Assembly (NCBI GenBank): GCA_015231825.1
Contig: JADGAV010000010.1
Location: forward strand, 62,001 to 126,000
DNA from: SAR324 cluster bacterium
GTDB taxonomy: Bacteria; SAR324; NAC60-12
Direction of reading: 5' to 3'
DNA length: 64,000 nucleotides
The notes beneath the pieces were generated by a model. It saw only the letters and a list, made by a program, of their open reading frames with translations, was not told where the DNA came from and ran no database searches. Made by a program: the position numbers and the translations under genes. How positions within the stretch are numbered: the stretch's first letter is position 1; each line of letters starts with the position of its first letter. Shown one piece after another: positions 35,774-44,206 of the stretch.

Positions 35774-36637
35774 ATGATTTTGTATGCAATCAGTGACATT
35801 CACCTGGACTATGCTGAAAACCGGGATGCATTTGAAAGCCTTTCCGAATATCCTGACGATTGGCTGATTTTAGCGGGTGACATTGCCAACACTGAATCTC
35901 ATCTGCGTTTTGCACTGGATATTGCCTGTCGGCGATTTGCCGGGGTAATTTGGGTGCCTGGAAATCATGACCTTTGGATTCGATCCGATTCAGGAATGAG
36001 TGGAAGTGTTGAAAAATACGAATCTATGGTTGAACTCTGTCGCGAATTTGGGGTGCTGACTCCGGAAGATCCTTATGTCTCCTGGGGAGAGGGAGAAGCA
36101 AAGCATATTCTCGCTCCCCTCTTTTTGCTGTATGACTATAGCTTTCGTCCGGATGATGTTTCAGAAGAAGAAGCGATTGCGTGGGCGATGGAAGAAGGGA
36201 TTCTTTGTCGAGATGAAGCGTTGTTGAAGCCTGCTCCGTATTCAAGCAAACAGGCTTGGTGCCGGGCAAGAATAGAGTACTCTAAAAAGCGTCTGTCAGA
36301 AGTTTCCGGACCTTCTCCTATTGTATTGATCAATCATTTCCCCCTTCGCCAGGATTTGATCAGACTGCGTAAAATTCCGCGTTTCTCCATCTGGTGCGGC
36401 ACCAAAGAAACTGAATCCTGGCACACCGAGTTTCCGGTTTCGGTAGTCGTGACTGGACATCTCCACATGAGAGCCACTGATTATCGGGACGGGATTCGTT
36501 TTGAAGAAGTCTCCCTCGGGTATCCCCGACAGCGCAATCAGGAAATAGAGTTTAAAGACTTTCTGCGGGAAATCCTTCCGGGACCGAAAGAAAAATTTTA
36601 CCTCAATGAGGGACCCTTCTGGCGCTGGGAAGGTTAA
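35774..36637 (+). CDS. Calcineurin-like metallophosphoesterase
   Basis: 287-residue enzyme with a two-metal phosphoesterase site. The motifs are ISDIHLDY (Asp and His), LAGDIAN (Asp), VPGNHDLW (Asn, His), a central NHFPLR (His) and VVTGHLHMR (two His). The fold is complete and without signal peptide, so it is cytoplasmic. The substrate (nucleotide, phosphoprotein or phosphodiester) cannot be read from sequence. The stop codon lies inside a hairpin at 36631-36653. Confidence 0.88.
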   Translation: MILYAISDIHLDYAENRDAFESLSEYPDDWLILAGDIANTESHLRFALDIACRRFAGVIWVPGNHDLWIRSDSGMSGSVEKYESMVELCREFGVLTPEDPYVSWGEGEAKHILAPLFLLYDYSFRPDDVSEEEAIAWAMEEGILCRDEALLKPAPYSSKQAWCRARIEYSKKRLSEVSGPSPIVLINHFPLRQDLIRLRKIPRFSIWCGTKETESWHTEFPVSVVVTGHLHMRATDYRDGIRFEEVSLGYPRQRNQEIEFKDFLREILPGPKEKFYLNEGPFWRWEG

Positions 36638-36653
36638 GCCTGAAACTTAACCT
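36631..36653. terminator. Weak hairpin at the end of the phosphoesterase gene
   Basis: AGGTTAAG, a seven-base loop, CTTAACCT. The left arm covers the stop codon. No T-tract follows on either strand, so termination is uncertain. It could serve the phosphoesterase gene or the convergent TRAP operon. Confidence 0.3.
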
Positions 36654-36741
36654 CCTTTGAATAGTGGAATGAAAGATATGGCAGAGAGGAACAGGATGAG
36701 TTCCTTTTCTCTGTGTGTATTCGTTGTTCCGCGACGGGGCA

Positions 36742-39405
36742 CTAAAAATGTAGTGAAATATCACGATGAATAGACTTACAACTGGCAATGGCTTCGGCTT
36801 GCTCCACGGTCAGGCGTTTCTGCATCCGCAAACCAATCGAATTCTTTATAGCGTTGATGTAGGTTTCAAGAGCGGGGCCCAATTCCGCGTGGGCCTGGCG
36901 CCGCCATTCTATTTCTGAACTAAAAATTTCCATTCCCTCTTTTACAAACTGAATCGCTTTTTCCGGCTTGGGCGATTTGCCTTTCAAGGCACGGCGTGCT
37001 TTGGAAAACTTTGATTTGATGGTGCTGCTTCCTGCGATTTCACCCAGTGCGCTTTCCTCGAGTTTGAAACGGGCAGTGGCTTCAGCTGCCGATTCACTGG
37101 AAATCACTGCTTCAAGAGCCCGCAGTTGGGGTTCAAGGGCGCTCAGACGCTCAACGTCACCGATGATATTTTTTAATTCTTCAATTTTTTGATAGGCACT
37201 ATCAACATTAGTGCGATATTTTGAGCTGGCGAGATTTTCAGTTTTTGAAAGAGTTACGTATGTTTTTCGGCTTTCTTCCCAGTTTTCGGGTATCTTTTTC
37301 TCGATTTGCTCCTTTGCATTTTTTTCTTCTGCAATCTTGGCTTCGATTTCCTTTACTTTGTCCTTGGGGGGAGAGTCACTGCGGGTATAACGTGTCAATT
37401 CGCGTTCCAGCTTAACAATATCTTCCTCTAGGTCGCGGATCTCTGACTGCAGACTGCGGACTTCCTCATGCAGGGGTCTGTATGTCGGAGTATATTCAGC
37501 GAGTGCCAGGTCTGCTGCCCTGATTTTTGCTACTAAATCAAAAGTCCCTAATGCTTGTTCTAAGCTTTGCTGAAAGTCTTTTTGCTGTTTTTTTGGTAGG
37601 AAACTGACATCCGACTTTTGCAGAAGACTGATCTGACTGCGCAACTGATCAGCCTCCCGGTCGTACGTGGCAAAGACTTGCTCCTCAATACAATACTGGA
37701 GCCTTGGATTGATAGGGGGCGGTGCCGTGTCTGAAGTCAGAGAAGTGCGGTAGGGTAGGTAGTTGACCATGCTTGGGGTCACCGCAACAATCACAAGTGC
37801 CACCAGCTGCAGACCAATAAAAGGCATGGCACCCCGATAAATATGGGTCGTTTTCACGGCAGGGGGAGCCACTCCGCGGAGATAAAAAAGGGCAAATCCA
37901 AAGGGCGGAGTCAAAAATGAAGTTTGAATATTCAATCCAACCATCACGCCCAGCCACACAGCGGTTACGTTGGCTTCAGGGTCCGCCAGCAGGATCGGGG
38001 CAATGATCGGTACCACTACGACTGCGATTTCGATAAAGTCGAGGAAGAACCCCAGCAGGAAAATTACAGACATGACCACAATGAATTGAGCCCAGAATCC
38101 TCCCGGTAAGTCTGCAAGAAAATCTTTGACGAGTTCCTCTCCGCCGAAGCCACGGAAGGCAGAGGTCAGCATTGCCGCACCGATCAGGATGACGAATACC
38201 ATTGATGTTGTTTTGGCTGTTTCAACCATGACCCCATGGAGTGCGTCCTCTATTTTATAGATCCGCCAGGCGCTCCAGACTACAGCCACTAACAGTATAC
38301 AGACTGCAACTACCGCGAAAAAGATTCCGAAAGCATCTTCGGTCGTCTTGATGCTTTTGACATTCAAATCGTAAAAAGAAAGGATGATCAAAATGACAAT
38401 TGTGGAACCTATAGCGAGATAAGCGGGATAGTATGAATTTCGTTGTCCTGATGTCAGCCGGTATCCTCCCATGACCATCGCGCCGACAGCACCGATTGCA
38501 CCAGCCTGGTTGACCGTTGCAACTCCCATGATGATGGAACCAAGTACTGCAAAAATTAGTGCCAGGGGCGGAATCAGTGCCATCATGACCGTAAAAATGA
38601 ACTCACGATCATACTTTCCGTCATAGGGAACCGGTGGGGCAGATCCAGCTTTCACAAGGGCGACAAAGAGGATGTACGCAATATATAATGCAACAAGGAC
38701 GAGCCCCGGAACCAGCGCGCCCATAAACATTTCACCCGCACTGGTGGACGTGATGTCCAGTGTTGAAGGCATTGAAAATTCACCGGTAGCCGCTTTATAG
38801 GCCGCAGCACGCGTCGTACTGGCCTGGTCGGTGGCACTGGACAGCTGATCGGCCAAAATAATCAAAACTATTGAAGGCGGAATGATCTGACCCAGGGTTC
38901 CTGACGCGCAGATGGTTCCGGTGGCCAGAGGTTTGGAATAATTGTTGCGAAGCATCGCCGGCAGGGAAATCATCCCCATTGCGATCACCGTCGCACCCAC
39001 AATTCCTGTGGTAGCAGCGAGCAATGCACCAACAAGGACCACTGAAATTCCCAGTCCTCCAGGGACCGGACCAAAAAGCTGGGCCATGGCCACCAGGAGA
39101 TCCTCGGCGATCTTTGAACGTTGCAGCATGATGCCCATGAAAATGAACAGCGGTATGGCGATCAGTGTGTCCCGTTCCACATCCCAATAGAGACTGCGAA
39201 AATTGGTCACACCGGCACTGAGCCATTGAATCGGCCCTCCTTCCACAAAATAGGAGTTGACGTTTCCCTCCAGCATATATCCGAACAATGCCGCCAAACC
39301 AATCGAGATGATAGCCGAGCCCGGCAGCGAAAAAGCGACCGGGAAACCGGAAATCAAAGCGCTCATCATGAGCAGAAAAAGAATGGTGAGAAAGACGAGT
39401 TCCAT
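36742..39405 (-). CDS. dctM: TRAP transporter large permease with a long C-terminal coiled-coil tail
   Basis: 887 residues, about twice the usual DctM length. Residues about 1-575 are the membrane subunit, with DctM motifs IPLFIFMGIMLQRS, GIVGATVIAMGMI, GQIIPPSIVLIIL and the late NIQTSFLTPPFGFALFYLR. The region also has extra loops and helices, as in the mannitol/chloroaromatic-type subgroup. Residues about 580-887 are hydrophilic and heptad-rich (for example EVRSLQSEIRDLEEDIVKLE) and predict a long coiled coil. The tail is in frame, with no stop or shift. It follows dctQ by 24 bases in the second dctPQM operon. The role of the tail is unknown. Confidence 0.92.
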   Translation of the reverse strand: MELVFLTILFLLMMSALISGFPVAFSLPGSAIISIGLAALFGYMLEGNVNSYFVEGGPIQWLSAGVTNFRSLYWDVERDTLIAIPLFIFMGIMLQRSKIAEDLLVAMAQLFGPVPGGLGISVVLVGALLAATTGIVGATVIAMGMISLPAMLRNNYSKPLATGTICASGTLGQIIPPSIVLIILADQLSSATDQASTTRAAAYKAATGEFSMPSTLDITSTSAGEMFMGALVPGLVLVALYIAYILFVALVKAGSAPPVPYDGKYDREFIFTVMMALIPPLALIFAVLGSIIMGVATVNQAGAIGAVGAMVMGGYRLTSGQRNSYYPAYLAIGSTIVILIILSFYDLNVKSIKTTEDAFGIFFAVVAVCILLVAVVWSAWRIYKIEDALHGVMVETAKTTSMVFVILIGAAMLTSAFRGFGGEELVKDFLADLPGGFWAQFIVVMSVIFLLGFFLDFIEIAVVVVPIIAPILLADPEANVTAVWLGVMVGLNIQTSFLTPPFGFALFYLRGVAPPAVKTTHIYRGAMPFIGLQLVALVIVAVTPSMVNYLPYRTSLTSDTAPPPINPRLQYCIEEQVFATYDREADQLRSQISLLQKSDVSFLPKKQQKDFQQSLEQALGTFDLVAKIRAADLALAEYTPTYRPLHEEVRSLQSEIRDLEEDIVKLERELTRYTRSDSPPKDKVKEIEAKIAEEKNAKEQIEKKIPENWEESRKTYVTLSKTENLASSKYRTNVDSAYQKIEELKNIIGDVERLSALEPQLRALEAVISSESAAEATARFKLEESALGEIAGSSTIKSKFSKARRALKGKSPKPEKAIQFVKEGMEIFSSEIEWRRQAHAELGPALETYINAIKNSIGLRMQKRLTVEQAEAIASCKSIHRDISLHF

Positions 39406-39429
39406 AACGATCCTGACTGTTGTGTTTTT

Positions 39430-40467
39430 TTAAGTTTCTTGCCCGATGACGGGCTCTTCACCGCCGGATTCGCCTCTCAGGTCGGCAATATTTTTAAGGA
39501 GGTAGCTTGAAAACTGCACAATCATGGAAATTGCGAAGACTGCCAGGAAGCCGACCATTAAATATTTTACATACAATCCGTATCCTGCCTGCGATACTTC
39601 AAAATTGTGAATCGGGCTGACGATGATGCTGGTTTTCTCCCACAATCCAGTTGTGAGGATTATCCAGCAGAGTGGTAAACCGAACAGCAGCAAACCGACC
39701 GTGTTGGACCAGGCTTTGGTTCGAACACTAAAATGAGCATAGAGAACGTCGACCCGTACATGCCCGTCATGAACCAGGGTGTAGGCACTTGCAAACAAAA
39801 ACAGGGCTGCGTACCAGAAGCGCACCAGATCCCCCATAAATGCCTGCTCATAGGAAAAAACAAAACGCAGAATTACGATTTGAAATTCTGCCAGGACCAC
39901 CAGGAATGCCAGCCAGGTGAATCCCAAAGTCCGTATAAAAAAAGAGATGAGGATGGAAAAAACGATCAAGGGATAGTGGATGTAGGTTCCGCGAAACTGT
40001 GGCCGCCCCAGTCCGTTTGTCAAATCGGCTCCAATCAGGGGTTCCAGCATATTTTCCACTCTGAGAAAAGAGATGACGATGTCTGCCAGACCAATCGTTA
40101 AAACAGACCAGAAGCTCACTCGAATGATATAGGTCGAAATGGCATTCAGTCGATTCGACTCGGTGCGCAGAGAACACTGAGGGGTTCTTGAGACATATAG
40201 AATTACCAGAATCAGGGTTGCCAGATAACTGAAAAGCTGAATCCAGCCGAGGGTGATTTGACTTCCTTCTAAAGGACTGCGCAAGGGAGCAAAGCCGAAC
40301 CAGCCCTGGTGGGCTAGAAAATTTGTGAGACCGGGCCAGTCCTGCCAGAAATTGAAATAATTGTTGAGTAGAAAAAGCAGCATGATCGCGACAACCGAGT
40401 CCGCAAAAATGCGCGCCAGCAAATCGATAGGTTTGTTGTTTTCTGCAGCGATATGGGATGATGACAT
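39430..40467 (-). CDS. dctQ: TRAP transporter small permease, long form
   Basis: 345 residues, against 160-200 for a typical DctQ. The C-terminal half (about 155-330) is the DctQ core, with RFWYAALFLFASAYTLVHDG and RVDVLYAHFS matching the conserved region. The N-terminal half adds about four more membrane segments (near 18-40, 72-92, 112-132, 155-175). Long DctQ forms occur with the mannitol/chloroaromatic TRAP subgroup. It follows an attenuator-like hairpin after dctP. Its overall fit to the family is good; the substrate is unknown. Confidence 0.88.
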   Translation of the reverse strand: MSSSHIAAENNKPIDLLARIFADSVVAIMLLFLLNNYFNFWQDWPGLTNFLAHQGWFGFAPLRSPLEGSQITLGWIQLFSYLATLILVILYVSRTPQCSLRTESNRLNAISTYIIRVSFWSVLTIGLADIVISFLRVENMLEPLIGADLTNGLGRPQFRGTYIHYPLIVFSILISFFIRTLGFTWLAFLVVLAEFQIVILRFVFSYEQAFMGDLVRFWYAALFLFASAYTLVHDGHVRVDVLYAHFSVRTKAWSNTVGLLLFGLPLCWIILTTGLWEKTSIIVSPIHNFEVSQAGYGLYVKYLMVGFLAVFAISMIVQFSSYLLKNIADLRGESGGEEPVIGQET

Positions 40468-40567
40468 CGTATTGAGTCGGTCGAAGGGTCTAGCGGAGAT
40501 CTGCGGTGACAGGCACTGCTCTGAGAAGGTATGCCCTCAGTTTTGTCCACTGATAACGTTGCTGTGG

Positions 40568-40603
40568 AAAAAGCAATACGGAGCTTTGCTGCTCCGTATT
40601 GCT
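40568..40603 (-). terminator. Intrinsic terminator / attenuator between dctP and dctQ (second TRAP operon)
   Basis: On the minus strand, 21 bases after the dctP stop, AGCAATACGGAGC pairs perfectly with GCTCCGTATTGCT (13 bp, six-base loop) and is followed by TTTT. It is the same arrangement as at 11420-11460. Confidence 0.8.
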
Positions 40604-40624
40604 GCTGGACTTCAGAGCTTTCGA

Positions 40625-41719
40625 TTAGAGTTCGAGTACCCTGTTCCGTTGTGAAAGGTACGCCTGATCTGAAATCTTCATCCAACCCCCGACATCTTTT
40701 CGGGCCTTGACAAAGCTTTCATGAATTTTTGCGGCCAGACTGCTGTGGCCTTTCACTTCTTCAAATACTTCTGCTGATGCTTCGCCAAATGCGTCATAAA
40801 CATCATCATTGAATTCGCGCAGTTGAACACCTTGTTCGCTGACAAGTCGGGCAAGTGAAGATCCGTTTTTGGCATTGTATTCTGCCATCATCACGTCATT
40901 TTCCATTCCCCCTGCTGCCTCTATGATCAGTTGATCAGACTTGGAAAGTCCGTCCCACCATTTCTTGTTCATACCAACGGCAAGCATCGACCCGGGCTCG
41001 TGCATTCCAGGGAAATAATAGTATTTTGCGGCTTCATAGAACTTCATGAAAGCATCGTTCCAGGGACCGACCCATTCCGTCGCATCGATCGCTCCGGAAA
41101 CGAGGTTTTCGTAGATCTGACCACCAGGAAGTGAAACTGGAGACGCGCCAAGCTTGGCCATTACATCTCCTCCAAGTCCCGGAATACGCATTTTGAGCCC
41201 TTTCAAATCATCAGAAGAGTTAATTTCCTTGCGGAACCAACCCCCCATCTGCGATCCGGTATTTCCACACATAATTCCCTTGATTCCGAATCCGCCAGCC
41301 AGTTCATCCCATAATTCCTGGCCGCCTCCGAATCGAATCCATGCATTCATCTCAGTATAGGTTAAGCCAAAAGGAACCGCGGTGAAATAGGCCCATCCCG
41401 GGTGCTTTCCTTTCCAGTAGTAATCGGCTCCGTGGTACATCTGAGCGTTGCCTGAGGCCACTTCATCAAAAGAGTCGAATGCTTTCACCCGCTCACCGGC
41501 AGCAAAGTACTTCACTTGCATTCGTCCGTTGGTCATATCCCCAAGCCGCTTGGCAAAACGCTGTGCTCCGGTTCCAAGGCCAGGAAAATCCCTGGGCCAG
41601 GTGGAAACCATCGCAATTTCGATAGTCTTTTGTGCATGAACAGCAGGAGCACCCGCTACCAATGCTCCTGTGGCAACGGCTCCCGTACCCGCTTTTTTAA
41701 TAAATTCTCTTCTTTTCAT
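40625..41719 (-). CDS. dctP: TRAP transporter binding protein with Tat signal, DctP family
   Basis: 364-residue periplasmic receptor. The N-terminus MKRREFIKKAGTGAVATG has the twin-arginine motif (RREFIK), so it should be exported folded by Tat, with cleavage near VHA-QKT. The body shows DctP motifs: GLKMRIPGLGGDVM and ATEWVGPWNDA. The latter resembles the subgroup that binds mannitol/chloroaromatic or 2-oxoacid ligands. It heads the second dctPQM operon and is followed by a terminator-like hairpin. Confidence 0.93.
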   Translation of the reverse strand: MKRREFIKKAGTGAVATGALVAGAPAVHAQKTIEIAMVSTWPRDFPGLGTGAQRFAKRLGDMTNGRMQVKYFAAGERVKAFDSFDEVASGNAQMYHGADYYWKGKHPGWAYFTAVPFGLTYTEMNAWIRFGGGQELWDELAGGFGIKGIMCGNTGSQMGGWFRKEINSSDDLKGLKMRIPGLGGDVMAKLGASPVSLPGGQIYENLVSGAIDATEWVGPWNDAFMKFYEAAKYYYFPGMHEPGSMLAVGMNKKWWDGLSKSDQLIIEAAGGMENDVMMAEYNAKNGSSLARLVSEQGVQLREFNDDVYDAFGEASAEVFEEVKGHSSLAAKIHESFVKARKDVGGWMKISDQAYLSQRNRVLEL

Positions 41720-41848
41720 TGTTATTCCTCCTCTACAGAATTGTAAGAAATCGGTTGTTGATAAACTTATTTATAAACAAAATTCTTGTAATCCTTAAGC
41801 CTGTATATGTCAAGTTCTCTCTAAATGCAGTCATTGAAATGATTGCCG

Positions 41849-42313
41849 TTATTTTTCTGAAAAATCGGCGTCTATTTTGATACGAATTCCCTCTTTGACG
41901 CTTTCGTGCGCCGGACATCCTTTCGGATGGACCTGGAGGGCACGTTCAGCCTCTTCCTTCTTGTCGGCAGGAATTGCTACATGATAGGTTACCCGAATCT
42001 CGGAGATCTTGATCGTGTGTTCGGTTTTTTCAATGTCCCCTTCTACTGTTGACGTCAACTCACCCGGAGCGACTTGAATGCCACGTGCTCTTAAAGCACC
42101 GGCAAAAGTTCCTGTCAGTCAACCAGCCACGCCACCGACAATGTGGTCGAGGGTCGCAGCGTACTCCACTTCGGGTGTGACTCCGTAAAATCCGGCAATT
42201 TTTCCGTGTACCCCGTAGTACACAGGCTCTTCAAAATCCTCCAGATACGCACGTCGAACCGGTGCCTTGTCCTGTATGATTTTGATATGATTCGTGTGAA
42301 TGATTTCTCCCAT
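41849..42313 (-). CDS. OsmC-like protein with in-frame UGA at the catalytic Cys (candidate selenoprotein)
   Basis: Read through one in-frame TGA (42119-42121, residue 65), this gives a continuous 154-residue OsmC-family protein. The N-terminal part ends LDHIVGGVAG, then UGA, then LTGTFAGALRARGIQV. The C-terminal part holds the second family cysteine in HPKGCPAHESV. In OsmC/Ohr peroxidases two cysteines form the peroxide-reducing centre, and the UGA stands where the first is expected. OsmC-like selenoproteins are known from marine metagenomes. ATG 42313 has AGGA six bases before it. A stem-loop follows the UGA at a suitable distance. The alternative is a pseudogene with a nonsense mutation, but the downstream frame is intact for 90 codons. 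Confidence 0.75.
42080..42121 (-). promoter_or_regulatory. UGA codon and bacterial SECIS-like stem-loop in the OsmC-like gene
   Basis: On the coding strand, 15 bases after the UGA, GCC-G-GTGCT-TTAAG-AGCAC-GT-GGC forms an outer 3-bp and inner 5-bp stem with a small internal loop and the apical loop TTAAG. The apical loop begins 24 bases after the UGA, inside the range seen for bacterial SECIS. The loop lacks the usual leading G, so support is moderate. Confidence 0.45.
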
Positions 42314-42396
42314 CTTTTTCCTTTGCAAAGAGAGTGATGATATGGAATAAAAAATGCCAATAATAGGAAAGGAAACCCGGACAGTCAATGCATTAA

Positions 42397-42443
42397 AAAA
42401 GGGGACAGATTTATTTTTTAAAAAAATAAATCTGTCCCCTTTT
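42397..42443. repeat. Perfect 23-bp palindrome with GGGGACAGATTTATT core
   Basis: The left arm (AAAAGGGGACAGATTTATT plus four T) and its exact reverse complement flank a single A. The A/T-rich ends could allow termination in both directions. From memory, GGGGACAGATTTATT-like palindromes recur in many proteobacterial genomes next to REP-associated IS200-like transposases; that link is recalled, not checked. It lies upstream of both flanking divergent genes, so a terminator role is not obvious. Confidence 0.8.
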
Positions 42444-42632
42444 GTATGCCCAATATTTTGCTTCTATTAAAAGATCAAAAGTGTTAGGGATTTTCCATTA
42501 CAATAAAAATTCCCCTTAGTTGGGAAATCAAAGCTACCTGTCCTGATTGACTTCGTCTTCTTGTGGTTTGCAGTTCGTTTTAGAGATTCAACTCTCCCAA
42601 GTGATTTTTGAACAATTCCAATTTAAACAAAA

Positions 42633-43529
42633 ATGAACTTCATCGGCAGGGGTACCGCTTCGATTTTGACCACTTACCTTTTGTGGGGAATTCTTCCTGT
42701 TTTTTGGAAGTCCATCGCCAAGGTTCCCGCCCTGGAAATCCTTTCCCACCGGATGCTTTGGTTTCTCCTGTTTCTCCTGGTCTTGCTGGTCTGGCAAAAA
42801 AAATGGAAATGGCTGTCTGTCGCCAAGGAGAATCCAAAAACACTGCTTCCATCTCTTTGCTGTTCTGTTTTACTTGGGATCAACTGGTACACTTTCATTT
42901 GGGCAGTCAATTCCGGATTTATCGTCGAATCCAGTTTGGGATATTTTATCAACCCATTGGTCACGATTCTATTGGGAATGCTTTTTTTAAAGGAACAATT
43001 GCGCCCGGGGCAATGGCTCGCGATGGGAATTAGCTTGGGGGGGATTTTCCATTTGACATTCAATTACGGATCGTTTCCCTGGATTGCAATGATTTTGGCA
43101 TTCACTTTTGCTTTCTATGCACTTCTGAGGAAAACAACAAAAATTGGAGGATTGGAAGGATTGAGTGTTGAAGCATCCGTCCTATTTATTCCTTCCCTTG
43201 TCTATCTGGTGTTTTTGGAACAGGAAGGGCTTGCTACATTCGGGCATGTGACGTACAGGACAGATTTTTTGCTGATGGCAACAGGAATTGTTACAGCGGT
43301 TCCTCTTCTTTTTTTCAGCTACGGAGCCAAGCGGGTGAGCATGACGATGATGGGGATGCTCCAATACATTACCCCGACCATGCATTTTTTATTAGGGGTA
43401 TTTCTCTACAAGGAATCCCTCACTTTGACTCGTCTGATCGGATTTCTTGCCATTTGGACGGCATTGATCGTTTATTCAGCAGAAGGTTATTTCTGGGCAA
43501 ACAAAATTCGAAAACAAAAAGCAATGTGA
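42633..43529 (+). CDS. rarD: RarD-type EamA/DMT-superfamily transporter
   Basis: 298-residue inner-membrane protein with ten predicted helices in two EamA repeats. The start (ASILTTYLLWGILPVFWKS), NWYTFIWAVNSGFIVESSLG and SYGAKRVSMTMMGMLQYI are typical of RarD, the chloramphenicol-sensitivity protein family. The length is normal. The true substrate of RarD proteins is uncertain; they probably export metabolites. It is a single gene with a weak ribosome site. Confidence 0.92.
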   Translation: MNFIGRGTASILTTYLLWGILPVFWKSIAKVPALEILSHRMLWFLLFLLVLLVWQKKWKWLSVAKENPKTLLPSLCCSVLLGINWYTFIWAVNSGFIVESSLGYFINPLVTILLGMLFLKEQLRPGQWLAMGISLGGIFHLTFNYGSFPWIAMILAFTFAFYALLRKTTKIGGLEGLSVEASVLFIPSLVYLVFLEQEGLATFGHVTYRTDFLLMATGIVTAVPLLFFSYGAKRVSMTMMGMLQYITPTMHFLLGVFLYKESLTLTRLIGFLAIWTALIVYSAEGYFWANKIRKQKAM

Positions 43530-43816
43530 GTCTAAGCAGTTGATTTTGAATAAAGGGTTCGGCCGAAAAGGCCTACTGCCCGGTTTTCAAAAAGTGGCGG
43601 GGAGACAGAAGAATATTCTTTTTGAAGAAAATTGTTGTCCGAGAGATTCGGTTCATTTTCCTCCTTGAGATTTGACGGAGAACAGCGTCCCCGTTTTGAT
43701 CGACTTGAAAAATTGAGAAAAACGCAGATACTTGCAAATTCAGAAGAAAGGAAATCCCGGCAATTTTGTGCTCTTGTTTCATTTTTCCGATTAATTGACA
43801 GATCAGCTTGTTGTCC

Positions 43817-43996
43817 TCAGGAAACGATCAATTCAGGATCCTCAAATGCCATCATATTGTTGTCGCCAATCACAACTCTTTTACTGAATACCTGGGGAGG
43901 GAGCACTTCAATTTTCCCTCCTTTTTTAAAGAACTCTTTGGTCGCATTCTCGACGTCTTTTCGCGAAATCCGGTATGCAATTGATGCGTCTCTCAT
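43817..43996 (-). CDS. Small cytoplasmic protein of unknown function
   Basis: 59-residue product starting MRDASIAYRISRKDVENATK, then a Lys/Gly-rich FFKKGGKIEVLPPQ and an acidic C-terminus. GGAGG lies five bases before the ATG, which is the best ribosome site in this part of the window and strongly favours a real gene; a longer in-frame start has none. No family is recognised. A small hairpin (44054-44077) lies in its probable leader. It is separated from its same-strand neighbour by about 210 bases. Confidence 0.6.
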   Translation of the reverse strand: MRDASIAYRISRKDVENATKEFFKKGGKIEVLPPQVFSKRVVIGDNNMMAFEDPELIVS

Positions 43997-44053
43997 GATG
44001 CCTCCAGTTTTAAATAGGACTAAAATGGTTCTATTTGAAATCGTAGCGATCCC

Positions 44054-44077
44054 AAACAGCAGGTCCCTTTGCTGTTT
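44054..44077. other. Hairpin upstream of the small protein gene
   Basis: AAACAGCA, an eight-base spacer and TGCTGTTT form an 8-bp inverted repeat about 60 bases before the 59-residue ORF. It could be an operator or a leader hairpin. Confidence 0.3.
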
Positions 44078-44206
44078 CAAAAGGACAATAAAAGAAGATA
44101 TTTCCTGTATAAGAGTAAAAAAACGGAATGTCAACCTTTTATTTGTTGATTATTCGTTTTTTTAAATATCATGAACGCGCTGCCGTTTTTCGATAGCTAT
44201 TTCTGC

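Noticed and set aside
42119..42388. Reading the OsmC-like N-terminal fragment as a complete short protein with an upstream start
   Set aside because: The true start is ATG 42313 (AGGA upstream); the 25 extra residues have no support, and stopping at the UGA would remove half the OsmC fold.
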